Shown: positions 1 through 13,600, numbered from the stretch's first letter. The stretch is DNA of 64,000 nucleotides from Diadema setosum (GCF_964275005.1 NC_092692.1:12324764-12388763); one strand, 5' to 3'. Numbers and translations are program-made. Notes: generated by a model not told the origin, from the letters alone.

Positions 1-1101
1 AATGAATTACTGATTAAACAAGTGAGCATATGATTTCATGAAAAGATTACATTTGAATGGGCCTGGGAATGAAAAATTAATTCATACACCAAAAATTACT
101 GAATATGAATTACTGTGTAGACTAAAGAGATGGAATATAATGAACACATAAGAATTAATCAAATATGAATGTTCAGACAAACACCATCACACAAAATAAA
201 GAATTAGATACTAGATGAACAAGTACATAGTTCACATTGGACATGCAGCCAGTTAAAATCAGAAATAGTGTTATCAATTGTATTGAACTTACTTATTACT
301 TTTCAAAACATCTACTTTCTCTATGAAATGGGTCCTGCATAGACATAATAAATACCTGGTTCTTTGAGTTCTCTGTTTTTCAAAATTATCTGTCAAAATC
401 ATATCTCTCTTCTATACATTAGCATTTGGACTACATGTTTTAAAAAACATTGGAGAAACATGAACAGTACATACCCTGAGACCACTGGGTTCATGTCAAC
501 CTTTACATAGGGACCTGGTGGAATACATATTTCAAAAGACTAATTAACATTTACATATCTACATCTGGATGATATGAATGCTTTAAATTATTATCATACA
601 TGTAATGGGGAAAATTCTGACTTATCTCTCAAAAGTTGAAATGTAATATAGATGTGTCCCCTATTCTGAACATCAGAGTGAAAAAATACAAGTAATCTTA
701 ACCAAGGAGACCACACATACATGTATAACAATACATAGAGCTCTTTTACTGAGCATTTCTAGCTTTGAGTAAATGATTCAGAGTAAACACTTAGCAATAT
801 ATGTATTCACAGTTATGCAGAAACATTGGGTGACAACCTTTCCATCTCACAGTAATAAAAGATGCCATAAGTGTGCACCAAAAGAAATTCTCTTGAAACA
901 TTTTAAATCACTGAAATAAACAGTAAGGAAATACATTGTAATGTGTAATGGTCAATGTTATTTGACTTTTGCCAATATAGCAATTCATCAGTGAAATATT
1001 TTGCAAAACTGAATGAGCCCAGGATAGGGGTCATTCCCACATAGCACTGACTCATTGTGCTTAGCTGACCAAAACCATGCAAATAGAATGACAGCGCTCA
1101 C
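1..1101 (-). other. Intron of the aminotransferase gene, running off the window
   Basis: The stretch follows the donor at 1100-1101 of the last visible exon. It is AT-rich with no open frame continuing the aminotransferase family. No repeat was recognised. The next exon must lie left of the window. Confidence 0.5.
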
Positions 1102-4100
1102 CAGCTGTGGCATAATCCCAGAAGGCGAGGGCCTTGTGGCGATGGAGGATGGTCGTCACGGCAACTGTATCCACCAGGATGCCCGTTACATTTGAAGCTG
1201 CTGAGAAACAGCCAATCATTTGCCGCCCACAGACTGCCCATTTCTGAGTGCAGCGTAAAAGTCAAAACATCTCAATGAAATTGAGCAAGCACTGTCAGAT
1301 CACCATGATTGTTCAGTGGTAGTTTCGCTGGTAAGATGTCAGTTCTAGAATAATATGACATATTATTTAAAAATAAAATGAAAAAATAAAAAAATCCTAC
1401 CACAATGGTGGTATCTTCCTTGCAAGCATTAGGTCTGGGAGTTAAGAAGCCTTCCTACAGCTGAAATGATGAGCTTCTCCTGGTCAGGTCCCTTCCAGAT
1501 ATTATGGACTCACAGCCAGAGGATAATGTTAACATTCACGGAGAGTTGAAATCATGGATGCATGCAATTACTAAGTATGCCCTGTTATTTCATATAAACA
1601 TTTCTACCACACATTATACAGGACTGAAATATAGTTTACATGAATGCACATTATTATTTTTTTTTGCCCCACCTGCTGCTTCGTTTAAGAATGTGCATAT
1701 CTTTTTTTTTTTCCATGGAAAATCACACACACACAAAAAGAGTTCACAAATGCTAACTTCTGCCTGTCTTGGCTCAGCTTGTCTTATGAAATTTTCACAA
1801 CTTCAGTTTCTAACACTGAGTGATTGCACACAAAAACAGAATGAGCAGAAAAAACTGGCATAATACTCACTTGAAGCTGTGCTTCCAAGGTCTTGAAGTC
1901 AACTGAGCCTTCTGAATCTTCAGGTATCCTCACTATCTGTTTGGGGTATTCAACATAAAAAGAAGAAAATATTTAATACCTTGGCTCATTGTTCATGATC
2001 ACATGCCACAGGACGATATAGATCAAGTACCACTTAAGGAAGCAAGTCATTGTAGACACGAATATTACATGATTAGATTTTAAGTGACAGATTCAAACTT
2101 TGCACATGTCAATGGAAAAACTCACCTGGGCACCTGTTTCTCTCCATGGTAACAAGTTTGAATGATGCTCATATGGACCCACGAAGACAACCTGTCAAAG
2201 GTGAGAAAAAAAAATGAAGCTGACAAAATGAGTTTTAATCCATCTAAATTAAAGAGTGACACTTTTTAGTTAATGTGAAAATATACACAGCAATATCTTT
2301 TATCTAGAAAATCTACATACCTAGATATTGCAACCATATATAGAAGTGCTGACTTTGTTGTTTTGTTCTTTAAAAACAGTTACTGCCACTGAGAGAAACT
2401 GTGGCTTTGCATTGCAATTAAAAACCACATAACACTATCTTTTGTTACTCTGCATCTGATATTTCTTTTTAATCTGGGAGTTTCACTAAATGCAGTGTAA
2501 AGACTTGCAGTGTCAATACTACAGGAAATCATTCGTATTTCACAATCTAGATTAGAAACAAGAACAAAACAGTTTCCTCGGAGAGACCTACAACAGGAGG
2601 ATGTCAAAATAACAGTTACCTTACATGCATAGATTGTATCATTTAGTAAATATATTTTTCAAATGAAAAACTTTGATTGGAGTTCTAATTACAGGTGGTT
2701 CTTGCAGCTGGAGAGCATTGACCAGTTTGTGGACTGCGGCCGTGCAGCCAGTGCCGGTGAAGATAACAGCATCATGCTCACTGGCATTCACAGCATTGCG
2801 GACTATGTCCCTGCAATAACAGAAAGATGGGGCAGAATTTTTGAAGCCTAAGTTCAACTTCCTGTTACAAGATTTGACAGAGTCCATATTGAATATTCCC
2901 TTCGCAGCCTGGTAAAAAAAAAAAAAAGAATAACAAAATTAAAAAAGCAACAGAGTTTCATCATTTTATCACTCATCATCAATGGCAAAATTATTACATA
3001 ATTACCTTGAGGACCAATATCTTTGAGGGCAATGAGATTGCAGTCAACTATACAAAAACAAAAAAGAATACGCAATTGTTTCTGTTTCTGTTAATAATTG
3101 GATTTCTAGCTTGAAAGCTTTTAATATACTTAATTTTTAAAAACTTTCAGTTCAAATAATGGTCTTGTTCAATGGCATTTATGCTACTATGCTGATATGC
3201 ATAGTACAAATCACTACATCAACTTTCCACACAGTTTGGAATATCACTCTTAAGTTTGATCTTGTTCTTAAACCATGATATTAAAGTGAAGGCATTTAAA
3301 GACCAACTCTTTTTGTAAACCCCCTATCGAAAATATGATCATTAGTCCTTCCACACTCAAGCAATAATCTGCATTATATGAGAAAGAATGAAACATTCAT
3401 ATAATAGAGAGCAAGTGCATCTAAATGCTTACCTAGCTTCATGTCTGAAAAGAGTTGTCTGTAATGAGGTGACAGAGGTAGTGGTGTGCGTGTTGCCATA
3501 GGTTGGTAGGACCTCATTCCTGATGAAGTCCTCTATAAACTGAAGGGACCTAAAAACAAAAGGAAAAAGAAAAGAAAAGAAAAGAAAAAGAAACCAACAT
3601 ATCAGTTGTGATGACTGATGTGATCAGATGTCTTGGTGGAATCTCAAAGGATAAGAATCAATATAGTGCAGAACTAGGAATTGTACATCTGTGAGAACAA
3701 AAGGTGAATAAGAATGGGAGTAAAACACTTGCTGGTATCATTCAGTTTACAACATATTTTACATTTGCATTAAGCAGTGTATGGATTAATCATCTGATAA
3801 CTGTATGTTTTGATTGGAGACAGAATGTAGATACAAATTACACTTCGGGAACTCCCAGTCTTCTTTTATGCTTATAGCAGCAAGAGTCTATCTACTCTAC
3901 CTTTCTAATCGAGTTCCTTTCTATACAAGGCAAACATTCAAATTTCATTGGCATAATTTTTGTCACGTTTTACTACATAACTTCAAAATTAGAGAAAAAT
4001 CACTGCTCATTTCTAGCTCCATCTTCACAAAATAAACTAAGGGAAGTCAAGTGAGAAGATATATGCTACGAGGCATTCGTATCATCATTTAGCTTGAGAT

Positions 4101-7100
4101 TTATTACAGTATATTTCAGAAGCCTCATAGCACAATCAAGAAAGTCATCCTAATGTGGGGGAGGAAAGGGTAACCAGCCTGCCTCTTTCAAGAGCCAGGA
4201 TTTTTTTTCCATTCTGGAGGGAGAGTAAATTTTGACACAATTTAACTAAGGCATTTCTTAGGGCTAGGTAAAGACTGATAGACCGCTTGTCTCGCTCTCT
4301 TGATGTAAGAGATATTTTTGTACATTGCAATATTTTCACTTCATTACGAAGACAGACTATTTTGTCAACTTGGCTGGTGCATAAAGTCTTTAAAAAGTGG
4401 TTACCTACCACAAAAAGAGAATGAATTAAAGTATGATGTTATGCCAACAATTACCAACTTTTCCACTTACTTGCCAGAGGCCGTATAGTCACAGTATGTA
4501 ACTGTAGGATAACAAGAAATAAATACAGTCATATTAGATTGGAAAGTACCCATCATTTGTGTCTTAGATTGCAAATGGAAATAAAAAAAAAAACCAAAAC
4601 AAAACATAAGGCTGCCTGGAGAGCATTAAAAGGAAGGCTCATTATCATATCATTTCAAACATGGATTGGAAATGCAGCTGAAATCATGTGACTTTACAAC
4701 AAGTCCTTCAGCACTAAACAGTGAACAATTAATCACAAATACAGCATAGAATTAGAGCAAATACAGCAGCATACAAGTACAACTGCAATCATTTAAAGTC
4801 AGCATACACAGCAGCTGAATGCAAAACAATTAAAGACATAAAGATTATAAACAAGACACTTATGACAATGCTGCATACTGGCATTAGTCTGACAGTCCCT
4901 GACCAGTAAAAATCACTGTTGGACTAGTTACTTTTTTCAGGAATAGACCAGTAAAAACTGAAAAACTGAGTACCTACTGGTCTGACAAACAGGTCGGACC
5001 AGTAGAAAAAATGAGTGAGTTTGCAGTCCTGCTTATGATGATATTAAGATGGCCATAAAAATCCAGCCTTTGCCTTTTAATTCTCATAAGTGAATATGAT
5101 GGTTTGATCACACCACACATTTGCGACAGTAAACTTCACTTTGTGGAAAACCAGATGTGAACACCAAAACAGGCTGGAGTTATGCAACTAGGAATAGGAT
5201 GTACATAGCAGAGTCATGAATAAGCTAGACATTGGGCACCTCACCAGCTCCAACTTATCAATTGTGCATGTAGCTCACTAATAATGAAGGTAGCTTTGCT
5301 CAGCTGCTCACAGTATGTAGTACTGGTACTGTAGCTTTCTTTCTACAAGTACAAATATAGGTTGCAACCAAAATTCCACAGCTGTTAGCTGCTGCTGCAG
5401 CACACAGGTCCTTTGATGTATAAAACTTTTATCACCATGGCCATAGTAGTTCAGCTTCCTTGCGATTAGTAGAGTAGATCTTTTAGGTCTGGGTGCAACA
5501 GATGTCAGACAGTGTTAAAATAATCAATCATCACTTCTTTTTTTAATTAATTCTGGTAAGTGAAACTGACATGGTACAATCTTCAAGTAGATCTAGACGA
5601 TAGTTCTTTAGACTCTAATCAAAATGTCAGATGAGTGCCCCTACTGACCTACCCAGTTGAGTAATTTTGATTTTAATTTCATCAGTCATTTATACACAAT
5701 TTCTTTACGCGGATCTTTATATACAGGTATGGTATGAGGGGACAGCATGATAATTCTGGACGTGCAAATCTCGGCATAGTACTGACATACAATATGCACA
5801 GGACTTGCTTCGTATAGATTAGCCTTACAGAGCATTGGGGGCTGAAATTGGCAAAAATGTGACACAAAAATGTAGAAACATAACAAAATTCACATTTCAT
5901 CTCAGATTTAGAAGAAGAATTTTCCTGAATTCGTACTATTCTTCAATCCTCCTCGACATTCTCTGTTCATACTTTGTATTTCTGTCATTATCGATTATGT
6001 AACATGTGCCTCGCTCGTGATTTCTTATTATCTCCTGGACCTTCTTGGTGCATATTTTGTATTTCTGCTATTGTACACTGTATCTGACTTGTACCTTGCT
6101 CGGGTGATCATGCAACTCTCCAGAAGTTTTATGCCGCGGACATTGATTTTTTTTTTTTTTTTTTTTATTCTTCGATGTTTATATTTCCCCAATTTATAAA
6201 TTGTCATTCCTTTCAATTGTAAATATCAAACAAAGTAAGAATTAATCTCACACCAGCATCTGGGAATCTACACCCTAGTATAAGCAATGATGTAGATTCC
6301 TCATATTTCACATGTTTAATTGTCTTAAATGCTGTACTTGACAATTCATCAATGCATTGGTATTGTTATGTTTATGGTTTACTTAGATCTATTCATTTGT
6401 TTAAATGTGGAATATGGAACAATAAAAACAAACAAACAAACAAACAAGACATTGATTCATAACAAGATTTCATCGCATAATTTGTTCGAAATGTTCAATT
6501 TAAATCTTTTACAGTACAATATAAAATTTGACCAACACATGTCAATTTTCTCATTGTCATCCACTTGCTACAAATAATGTGTATGGTAAATTGTGGGTAA
6601 TTTACCAGTATGAATTGTGATTCTGGTGCATGGACACGATGTGAAAGACGTCGATTATTCCATTTTTACACCTCACTAAAGTATTTAAGGATAACTTTTT
6701 AGAGATGCTAACTTGGAAGTCTATTTTCAAAAAATCTGAGTGAATAATTAATTTATTTGATATAATTTTACAAAATTCGTGATTTTCAGGAATTTGTAAA
6801 TGACTGGACCCCCCCCCCCCCCCCAGGCCCCTCCCCCTAGTACGCTAGACCTTACATTATTTATGGCCGAAATCTAATCTTCTGAGCTGAACATAGACAA
6901 CCCCTAGAATTCTAGATTTCAGAGCCTCAAAAAATTAGTGCCTGGTTAGTCGCCGCTGATATGATCCAGTATCCACTCTCCTACCTACATGAGGCAGATC
7001 CAGTTTGGCACATAAATTTACATGTAAATTAACGTTAGTTCCCCATGGCCTGGTCATGATCAGGCGCGAGCGCCAGGCCCGGGCCCGCGCCCGGCGGCCT

Positions 7101-7397
7101 CGGCCCGGCGCGGCGCCGGGCGCCGGCGCGCCCACACCACCATCATACCAAGCAGTTGTTTACCTTCGTGCGCGTGCTTCATCTGCACGAAACTTCACAC
7201 ATACCTTTGCGACGGCCGTATGGACCGGAAAACGTCGAATCACTTCCAATGACGTTGCTGTCTAGATAAGCCATAAAGTTGTTAAATTCATCTTCGCTGA
7301 ATTCTGTGCTACGACCGCCTCGACGTTGGTTGTCGCCGGGGATTGTGTAAAATTCTCTTTTGCCTAACGATTGGGAGTTCGCACAGGGCGCAGCCAT
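1..7397 (-). CDS. Class V aminotransferase (cysteine-desulfurase-like), partial, 7 exons seen
   Basis: This is the N-terminal part of a PLP-dependent class V aminotransferase (fold type I). Coding exons, in order of transcription, are 7205-7397, 4471-4501, 3433-3549, 2693-2810, 2126-2191, 1871-1936 and 1102-1243. All have GT-AG borders and matching phases, giving 733 nt so far. The ATG at 7397 opens MAAPCANSQSLGKREF. Motifs in order are YCDYTASGK (substrate/PLP entry loop), a THTTTSVTS stretch, FTGTGCTAAVHKL (PLP-phosphate loop, equivalent to GSTEA in NifS/SufS), GPYEHHSNLLPW (equivalent to the SufS EHHAN..PW motif) and FWDYATAG, whose Asp should contact the PLP ring nitrogen. The Schiff-base lysine and the C-terminal domain lie beyond the left edge, probably after the intron filling 1-1101. 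The substrate is unknown: the motifs fit desulfurase, lyase or epimerase members equally well. The first exon faces OXLD1 across a shared promoter. Confidence 0.85.
4502..7204 (-). other. Intron 1 of the aminotransferase gene
   Basis: This 2.7-kb intron lies between the exon coding for the N-terminus and the 31-nt exon 2. It holds a weak roughly 100-bp direct duplication (about 5928-6125), a T tract near 6148-6167, an AAAC microsatellite near 6424-6448, a C tract near 6810-6825 and an extremely GC-rich block at about 7059-7131. I see no coding sequence of its own. Confidence 0.6.
5928..6125. repeat. Imperfect direct duplication, unit about 100 bp
   Basis: Two successive stretches share the order of ACTTTGTATTTCTGTCATTAT / ATTTTGTATTTCTGCTATTG followed by a GCCTCGCTCG / ACCTTGCTCG block. 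Divergence is substantial. The duplication lies in intron 1 of the aminotransferase gene. Confidence 0.4.
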
Positions 7398-7640
7398 ATT
7401 GCTATCTGTGTAGCTCGTTCGTTAAGGAGTTTACTTTAACAATAATTATTAATCTCATGTGATATCTGAATGAGATTTAAAACATTTAAAAATACTTATA
7501 AAATAGTTTCATAATTTATTAAAAATTATTAATATAAAACAAATACATAAACAGTGTAAATTATTTTACTTTTATTTTAGCCTTATCGGCATTTTAGTCG
7601 AGCTTGCAATGGTTTACTGACATTGCGCAAGAAACTTGAA
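7398..7640. promoter_or_regulatory. Shared head-to-head promoter of the aminotransferase gene and OXLD1
   Basis: The minus-strand aminotransferase start codon is at 7397, and the likely OXLD1 5' exon begins around 7600-7650 on the plus strand. Fewer than about 300 bp separate the two transcription units. CpG-rich blocks sit on both sides (7059-7400 and 7630-7760) in otherwise AT-rich DNA, as in a CpG-island bidirectional promoter. No TATA box was assigned. The transcription starts are inferred, not seen. Confidence 0.5.
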
Positions 7641-8399
7641 GCTGAGGAGATCGAGAGCGAGCAGATACAGAGAGCAGAGGAAGGAGCTTGAGCAGCCACC
7701 GCTCGCCAGTCTCCCCGGCCCGCCCCGCACGCCCGGCCCGGTCAACGGCACACTACCAGCGGGCGCAGCTAACTCAGCAGCTCAGATGTACCTTGTATCT
7801 TGTGTGAGTGTTAAAAACAGTAAGTCCACATCGAACTAACGAACTCAGCTCAGCCCGGCACTGACACTGACAGCAGGACATTTAGAACCTAGATGAGTTG
7901 TAGATTACTGTGCTCATGTGAAATATGCAAGAATGGCATCAGTCAGAGTGACTGATTTAACACAGTGAATGTTGTGATTTCGCTGCAAAATGCGACTACT
8001 TCAAAGCAGGGGAAAGTCGAGTGCATGTAATTTGATCTGTAAATGATTAAACTCCGACAAAAGGAACTCCCGACAAATGTGATGATGGGGGTAGTGTACA
8101 TTTATTTTTGTTTTTTTCAATGTGCAGATCATTCAACTCGGTTGTAATCTTCATTTCAACTGCTGTGTACAAATGCCACGTCTCACTGCACTGGTATGTC
8201 ATTACATTAACCGCTTTTGTAGATTTCTTTTTTTTTTTCATATCTTTGTTTTGTCATTTTTTTTTGGGGGGGGGGAGGGGAGTAATTTTGTGAGAAAATA
8301 TGAACATGAATCCCTTCACAAGTGCAATGTCTGCATTGTTGCATGGGATTGAAGCAATCGATCATGACACATTATAAACTTAATGATTTGTTTTGACAG
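7640..8399 (+). other. Probable 5' UTR exon and first intron of OXLD1
   Basis: GC-rich DNA at 7640-7800 is followed by plausible donors (GTGAGTG near 7804 and GTAAGT near 7820). A clear acceptor, TTTTGACAG, ends at 8399. The start codon at 8448 lies in the downstream exon, preceded in frame by a TGA at 8415-8417. The upstream exon is therefore most likely non-coding. It contains a short open frame from 7636 that could act as an upstream ORF. The true transcript start and donor were not resolved. Confidence 0.45.
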
Positions 8400-8447
8400 A
8401 TGTACCAATTCCCCTGAGACTGTCCAGTTCAACAGGAAGTTGGGAGC

Positions 8448-9029
8448 ATGAAATTCCTGCAAGTCTCAACAGTTCAAAAACTGGTTTCCTCCATGAGGGG
8501 CTTGCCTCCTCACATTGCAAGGACATGCCACTCTCGTGCTGGAGATGGGCAAACAGGGAGAGTAACGGGAGGGAACAGCAGTAATGGGGAAAATGATGAT
8601 CCAAATGATGGAGCCAGCAGCGCAAACTCTGGTGCACCCAGTCAACCACCTGGCAGTGTCTCCAGTGTAGAGCAAGCAGTGATGAAAAATGCACCTCCAC
8701 TAAACAATGCAGAACAAACCACAATCAATCCAGCGGATGGTGCAGCAGTGGTTACTGAAGCACATGCAAGGTCAGATTCGGACGTTGGGCTATTGGGCAG
8801 TAAAGACCAGGGTCATTTAATTACGGCATCAGATGCCCGTGGACCTCCGGTACCCCCAGATCCGGAGACCTGCTGTGGGAGTGGGTGTGCCAATTGTGTC
8901 TGGATTAAGTACGCGGAGGAGGTGAAAGCGTACTACCCCAATGAAGAGCAGAAACTCAAAGAGATTCTTGACATGATTGAAGACTACAATGTGAAGATGT
9001 TTGTGAAGATGGATCTGGGAATCAAATGA
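8448..9029 (+). CDS. OXLD1: Oxidoreductase-like domain-containing protein 1, mitochondrial
   Basis: This is a 193-aa protein in one coding exon. The first about 30 residues are rich in R, K, S and L and lack acidic residues (MKFLQVSTVQKLVSSMRGL...), as in a mitochondrial targeting peptide. A low-complexity Gly/Ser/Asn/Pro linker follows to about residue 130. The conserved Oxidored-like domain begins at about residue 136 with PPDPETCCGSGCANCVW, with cysteines at 142, 143, 147 and 150, then IKYAEEV and a charged helical tail. This cysteine pattern is the family signature and suggests metal or redox binding; the biochemical role of OXLD1 is not settled. The start is fixed by the in-frame TGA 11 codons upstream. 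At 193 aa it is longer than the human protein (about 147 aa), mainly through the linker. Confidence 0.9.
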   Translation: MKFLQVSTVQKLVSSMRGLPPHIARTCHSRAGDGQTGRVTGGNSSNGENDDPNDGASSANSGAPSQPPGSVSSVEQAVMKNAPPLNNAEQTTINPADGAAVVTEAHARSDSDVGLLGSKDQGHLITASDARGPPVPPDPETCCGSGCANCVWIKYAEEVKAYYPNEEQKLKEILDMIEDYNVKMFVKMDLGIK

Positions 9030-10632
9030 TAATGATGGATGCAAACATAACTTTTTCTTCTTCTCTCTTTTTTTTTTCTATAGTAGCAAACTGGTGCTTA
9101 TGGAATGCAGTGTACTCATATCAGGGTATTGGATTTTATGACCTCAGCTTTCATGACATCTTGCCAAGAAACTATAGATGTTCTTCATCATAATTCATGC
9201 ATAATTTCTGTTTTGGAACTCAAGACTTACAAAATCCAATACAATTTATCTAGATTTCTGCTTTAACATGCATATTTATTTGCCATAAATTGAATCTACC
9301 GTGCAAATTCAACCATCTTAAACTAGTCCCTTGATCCTTAATGATGACTATGTGAGCATTGATCGCATTTCATTTAATTCAGAGTACCAATACAGCACAT
9401 GCACTGAAAATGGCAATGCCCCCTATGAAGAACAGTGTTAATGCTGTTCAGAGGTTACCCAGGGTAAATGAGGCAATTTTATCATTGCTGTAAGATTGAT
9501 GTATGAAGATCTCTTTCTTGCCACAAAACTTGGCCACGAGTTCTAATAGCATGCAATCATCCCTCTTCTTGATGCAAGCCGCCCCTTCTTTTCACAAAAG
9601 TTTTTATGATGTGATACGAAGTTTAATTCTACATGTTCAAGTTGGCCTGGAGAAATAGAGAAATAGGTCACATATCATGGTAGATCACATTCCCTCACAG
9701 CAATCAGACCCATAAAAAGAGAGCTTCAGAATAAAAGTTTTATCTGTTTTCACAAAACAAAAATATTAGTGTCAACCACGGATGCAAATTAAGTAAAATG
9801 TGATGTCACAGCCTCACAAATCTCCCACTGACATACACTAAAATTTGCACTACACTGTTTTCCTTTCCATTGACTTTTTCTTGCAGTTTAACAACCTAGC
9901 AATGATGACTTCATGGAGAAAAGACCTGTTGCTACAGAAGTATTGCTCCAAAACATGATTTTTATGACATTCATCCATGGGTGCAAACCAGTGGGAGAGT
10001 TGTGATTTGATGGCCTCATGTCTTTGGAACAGCTAATTTGCGTAGATGTGGTTGCAACCAACATCACATGTCAGACTTAGACATGAAATGATTTTGTTTT
10101 TATATGAAGTCCAAATTTGATTAAATTTCTGTCATTCTATGATCTGAATTTACTTTCTGTAGTAAAGGCACCTTCAAAAATATCGGTGCAGGAGAATGTG
10201 TGTGAATGGTCCCTTGTAATTAAGGTATACATTCACCATATTACAATGTGTATTACACAGTGTCCTGGCGAGAAAGTATCTGTGTCCACGGTATTCTTTG
10301 AATTTCCCTGTTTTCTCAAAATGCAGTGTCTTAATTTCCTTGCCTTTTGATAAAGTTGTCTAAAGCATCAGTTAAGTATTCATGGTTTTCATGTGACAAT
10401 AATTAACTGTGTCATATATATTGTATGAAATTTATATTCTGAGTCAAGTGGAGATAAAGTTCACATTTGCTTGGAACCCCCCATGACACATTGCAAACAA
10501 ATTATGAAACCGAATATGTGCAATTACTTCCTAGCTTAAGTGAACAGGCAACTCCCAATATGATGAAGTCCTCGGGACCGGCAGTTTTCTTTTGTTATAT
10601 TAAAAAGTTATTATAAAACTATCCATCAAACA

Positions 10633-10638
10633 AATAAA
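10633..10638 (+). terminator. Candidate OXLD1 poly(A) signal
   Basis: AATAAA lies about 1.6 kb past the OXLD1 stop, followed within 12 nt by a second AATAAA. Earlier use of a variant signal cannot be excluded. Confidence 0.35.
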
Positions 10639-13600
10639 GTGTATGAATAAATGTAGATGATAATTTTTGGCCTTGAATTTTACTCAAATAAAAAATTTCA
10701 TTATAACCATGTTCATTTTAATGGGAATGCACTGTATTGGTTTTGGTCTCTGCTCAGTGAACTTATGTATCGGTATATGAACTTTAAAAAAAAAAAAAAT
10801 TAACAGCATACATTTACTGTTCTGTTGAACTACGTGTACACTGTAGTGGGATATCAAAGTGAATTTATTCAGTACTTCCATATTCAAATTAGTTTCCTAG
10901 GAGATCTAATCCCTTCAGTTTGATGTCCCATTTTGGTTTACAATTGCCTTCATGTTTTAAAGGCAGTTGATGTGACAAAGAGCATAGCCATACCGCATGC
11001 AATAATATTATAGTACACTGTATGTACATGTCACACACTGTTTTAAACATTGTACAATTATTGCATGTTCTCTCATCTATGGATAAGTATGCCAGTTGTA
11101 TCAGCTTTGTAAATCACCTCAAAATGAGAATTTACAGATCATTGGTGACATGCACTGTAAATGTGGTATGATTCTGTCAGCAGTCTCTGAGTGTGTGGCT
11201 TAAAGATGGCAAGTGTTGTTGATTTCGAGAAAGTGATTGGACTTGCGCCATACGTGATCAATGAAATCACCCTTAATGAGATTCTCCTCACACACATGTA
11301 AACTACTCATTTTACTGTGGAGACAGTGATTGATTTGTCATGAATTTCCCTAATTATGTTGGAAGTAGAACATGAATTAGTGTAATCTTTATTCAGTGCA
11401 GGTACAGTACATGTACAATACAGCTGTACCATTTGTACAACCCCCAAGTGATTCTTTTCTCATAAACACAGTGAATGTTTTGTTTCTGGGTCCCTTCCCC
11501 ACCCCTTTGTATGTGCTTGGAACTGTAATGTGAGATTCATTTTCATATCCAGTGGTCTTTTCATATGGTTTGTGTTCTAACTGTACTGTCATAAGTCAAA
11601 GAGAAGACCATGCAATATTTACAATATATGTGTATTTATTTATTGAAATGAGATTTGGCTGCATGCAATCACATATTAAACATATATATATATATGAAAG
11701 AATGTTTGTCTCAAACCATACATTTTTGTGCATCAATGTTTATTGGTGAAACTGTTTGCTACACTTTCAGCAAGTCTTGCTTCATTAGTGTAATTTGCTT
11801 TAAACTGAATTCTTGAACCTTGCAAGAAGTTGACTGTAATATAGAAACAGGCTGTAATGGTTATCGTAAATTGTTATCTATTGTGTACTACATGTATTGG
11901 ATGTTGGGTGTGAAGTATATAATAGAAAGAAATTGTATATGGAGCCTCGTAGAAATTTGGGCGCTTCGATTTGAAAACATACAGGGGGGTCCTTGATACA
12001 ACAAGAACATAAAGACCATGATCATTGTTGTGTACACTGTATAATATTTTTCACTCCAGCAGGGTACAAAGACACGCACACACAAAAAAGAAAAAAAAAA
12101 TAGAGTTGGGACATGCAAAAACACCTTGTTGTTTTATACATGTACACTTTTAACTGACCTCATTACAATGAGGTTGTGCTAGAGTTTTTGAACTGAGTTT
12201 TCTTTATAGTGATTGTCAACACAAACACCATGAAAGCTATAGAAAGGACAGCACACTAGTAAAGACATTTTTGGTTTCTGTAATTTTTTTTTTTTTATTC
12301 AATTAAGTTATGATTTCACTTCACATGAAACATATCTCATCTTATTTACAAATATAAGAGGTGTAGTATTCAGTCGGGCTGAAATGTGTAACAAAAGTTC
12401 ACAAATCAGCAACATTTTCATGTCAAGGACTAATGTGTGCATGTTCCATTTTCCCTCAGAGTAAAAACACTGTGGACAACAACACACCATAGAAAAAAGT
12501 TTACAGGGACTGTGTAACCACAGATATGTATAAATAATTCATACACAGCAAAAGGTTACCAGGAAATTCCTGGAATTTCTCTCACTTTCTTTCATTCATT
12601 TTGATGGCCCACCTAGATTTCATCTGCTCATTAGAGAACCAGGTGATTGTCAACTCTTGTGTACAAAGTCTACAAATGGCTAGGCTCTCTACAGCCTGTT
12701 CATGCACATTCAGTCACAGTGCATGGACATTTACTAAATGCATATTTGCCATGGGCAAATTTTTTTGAAAGTCTAACTGAAGAACAGTGTCACTGAGCTT
12801 CTCACTGTTGCAATCAAAATTTGATGGTCAGTGTACCCACAGTCTGCAGTACATTTGTTCATTTTCATACAGGCAAAAAGCTTCTCTCTTCTACTCTTCC
12901 AAACATATGTCACCATGTTATAAGTCACATCACTTCGTGCCAAATCAACTAGAAAAAAGGATAAACAAAAGTTTTAAAACTCAGAATTAAAAAAAAAAAA
13001 TGCCAATACATTTGGACAAGTGTATAGAACAACTGCCTCTCATAATTCAATGCCATAATATTGCACTTCTCTGCATAAAATTGTATCTCATCCAAACCTA
13101 CACAGCTTTCAGAATTATCAAAATGTTCAGTTCATGCAACTGCATTGAAAGAAATTATATTGTAGCTAATTTTCTTCTAATTTTCAAATTGTGCAGCCAG
13201 AGAAGTGGAGGTTGAACATGAAAAGGTCCATTTAGGCTGTACGACTTGTTTTGATAATTAGGACCCTTGAAAAGCACGATGAGGGGTGGGGAAACAAGCA
13301 AACATTGTAACATTGTGTACCGTTTATACATGTACATACTCTTGAATACAGACATCTAGGTGTTACTGTTTTCCTGAACAGGTCAGAGTACTGTATGTAT
13401 TTCTACTTCTTGATTAATCTTTGCTAATGATGAAACAAAGGAATTTCTTCTGCTGGGAATGAGGAATTAAAGTTATATTACGTATTTCATCAACTCAGTA
13501 TGTTTTTTTTTTTTTTAACCGAGTTTGCATTCTATAATTGAAAGAGCACACTTACCTGAATATCATATTATATAATCATATAAAATATAATCAAATATAA

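Noticed and set aside
1444-1510. Possible extra aminotransferase exon
   Set aside because: The frames contain stops, and the neighbouring exons (1871-1936 and 1102-1243) join in phase and give the expected family sequence without it.
4880-5030. Possible MITE with CTACTGGTC / GACCAGTAA motifs
   Set aside because: Short inverted motifs recur, but the ends do not pair clearly and no duplication could be defined.
6928-7265. Arg/Ala/Pro-rich frames over the GC block
   Set aside because: Extreme GC content removes stop codons from all frames. The block lies in an intron and next to a promoter.
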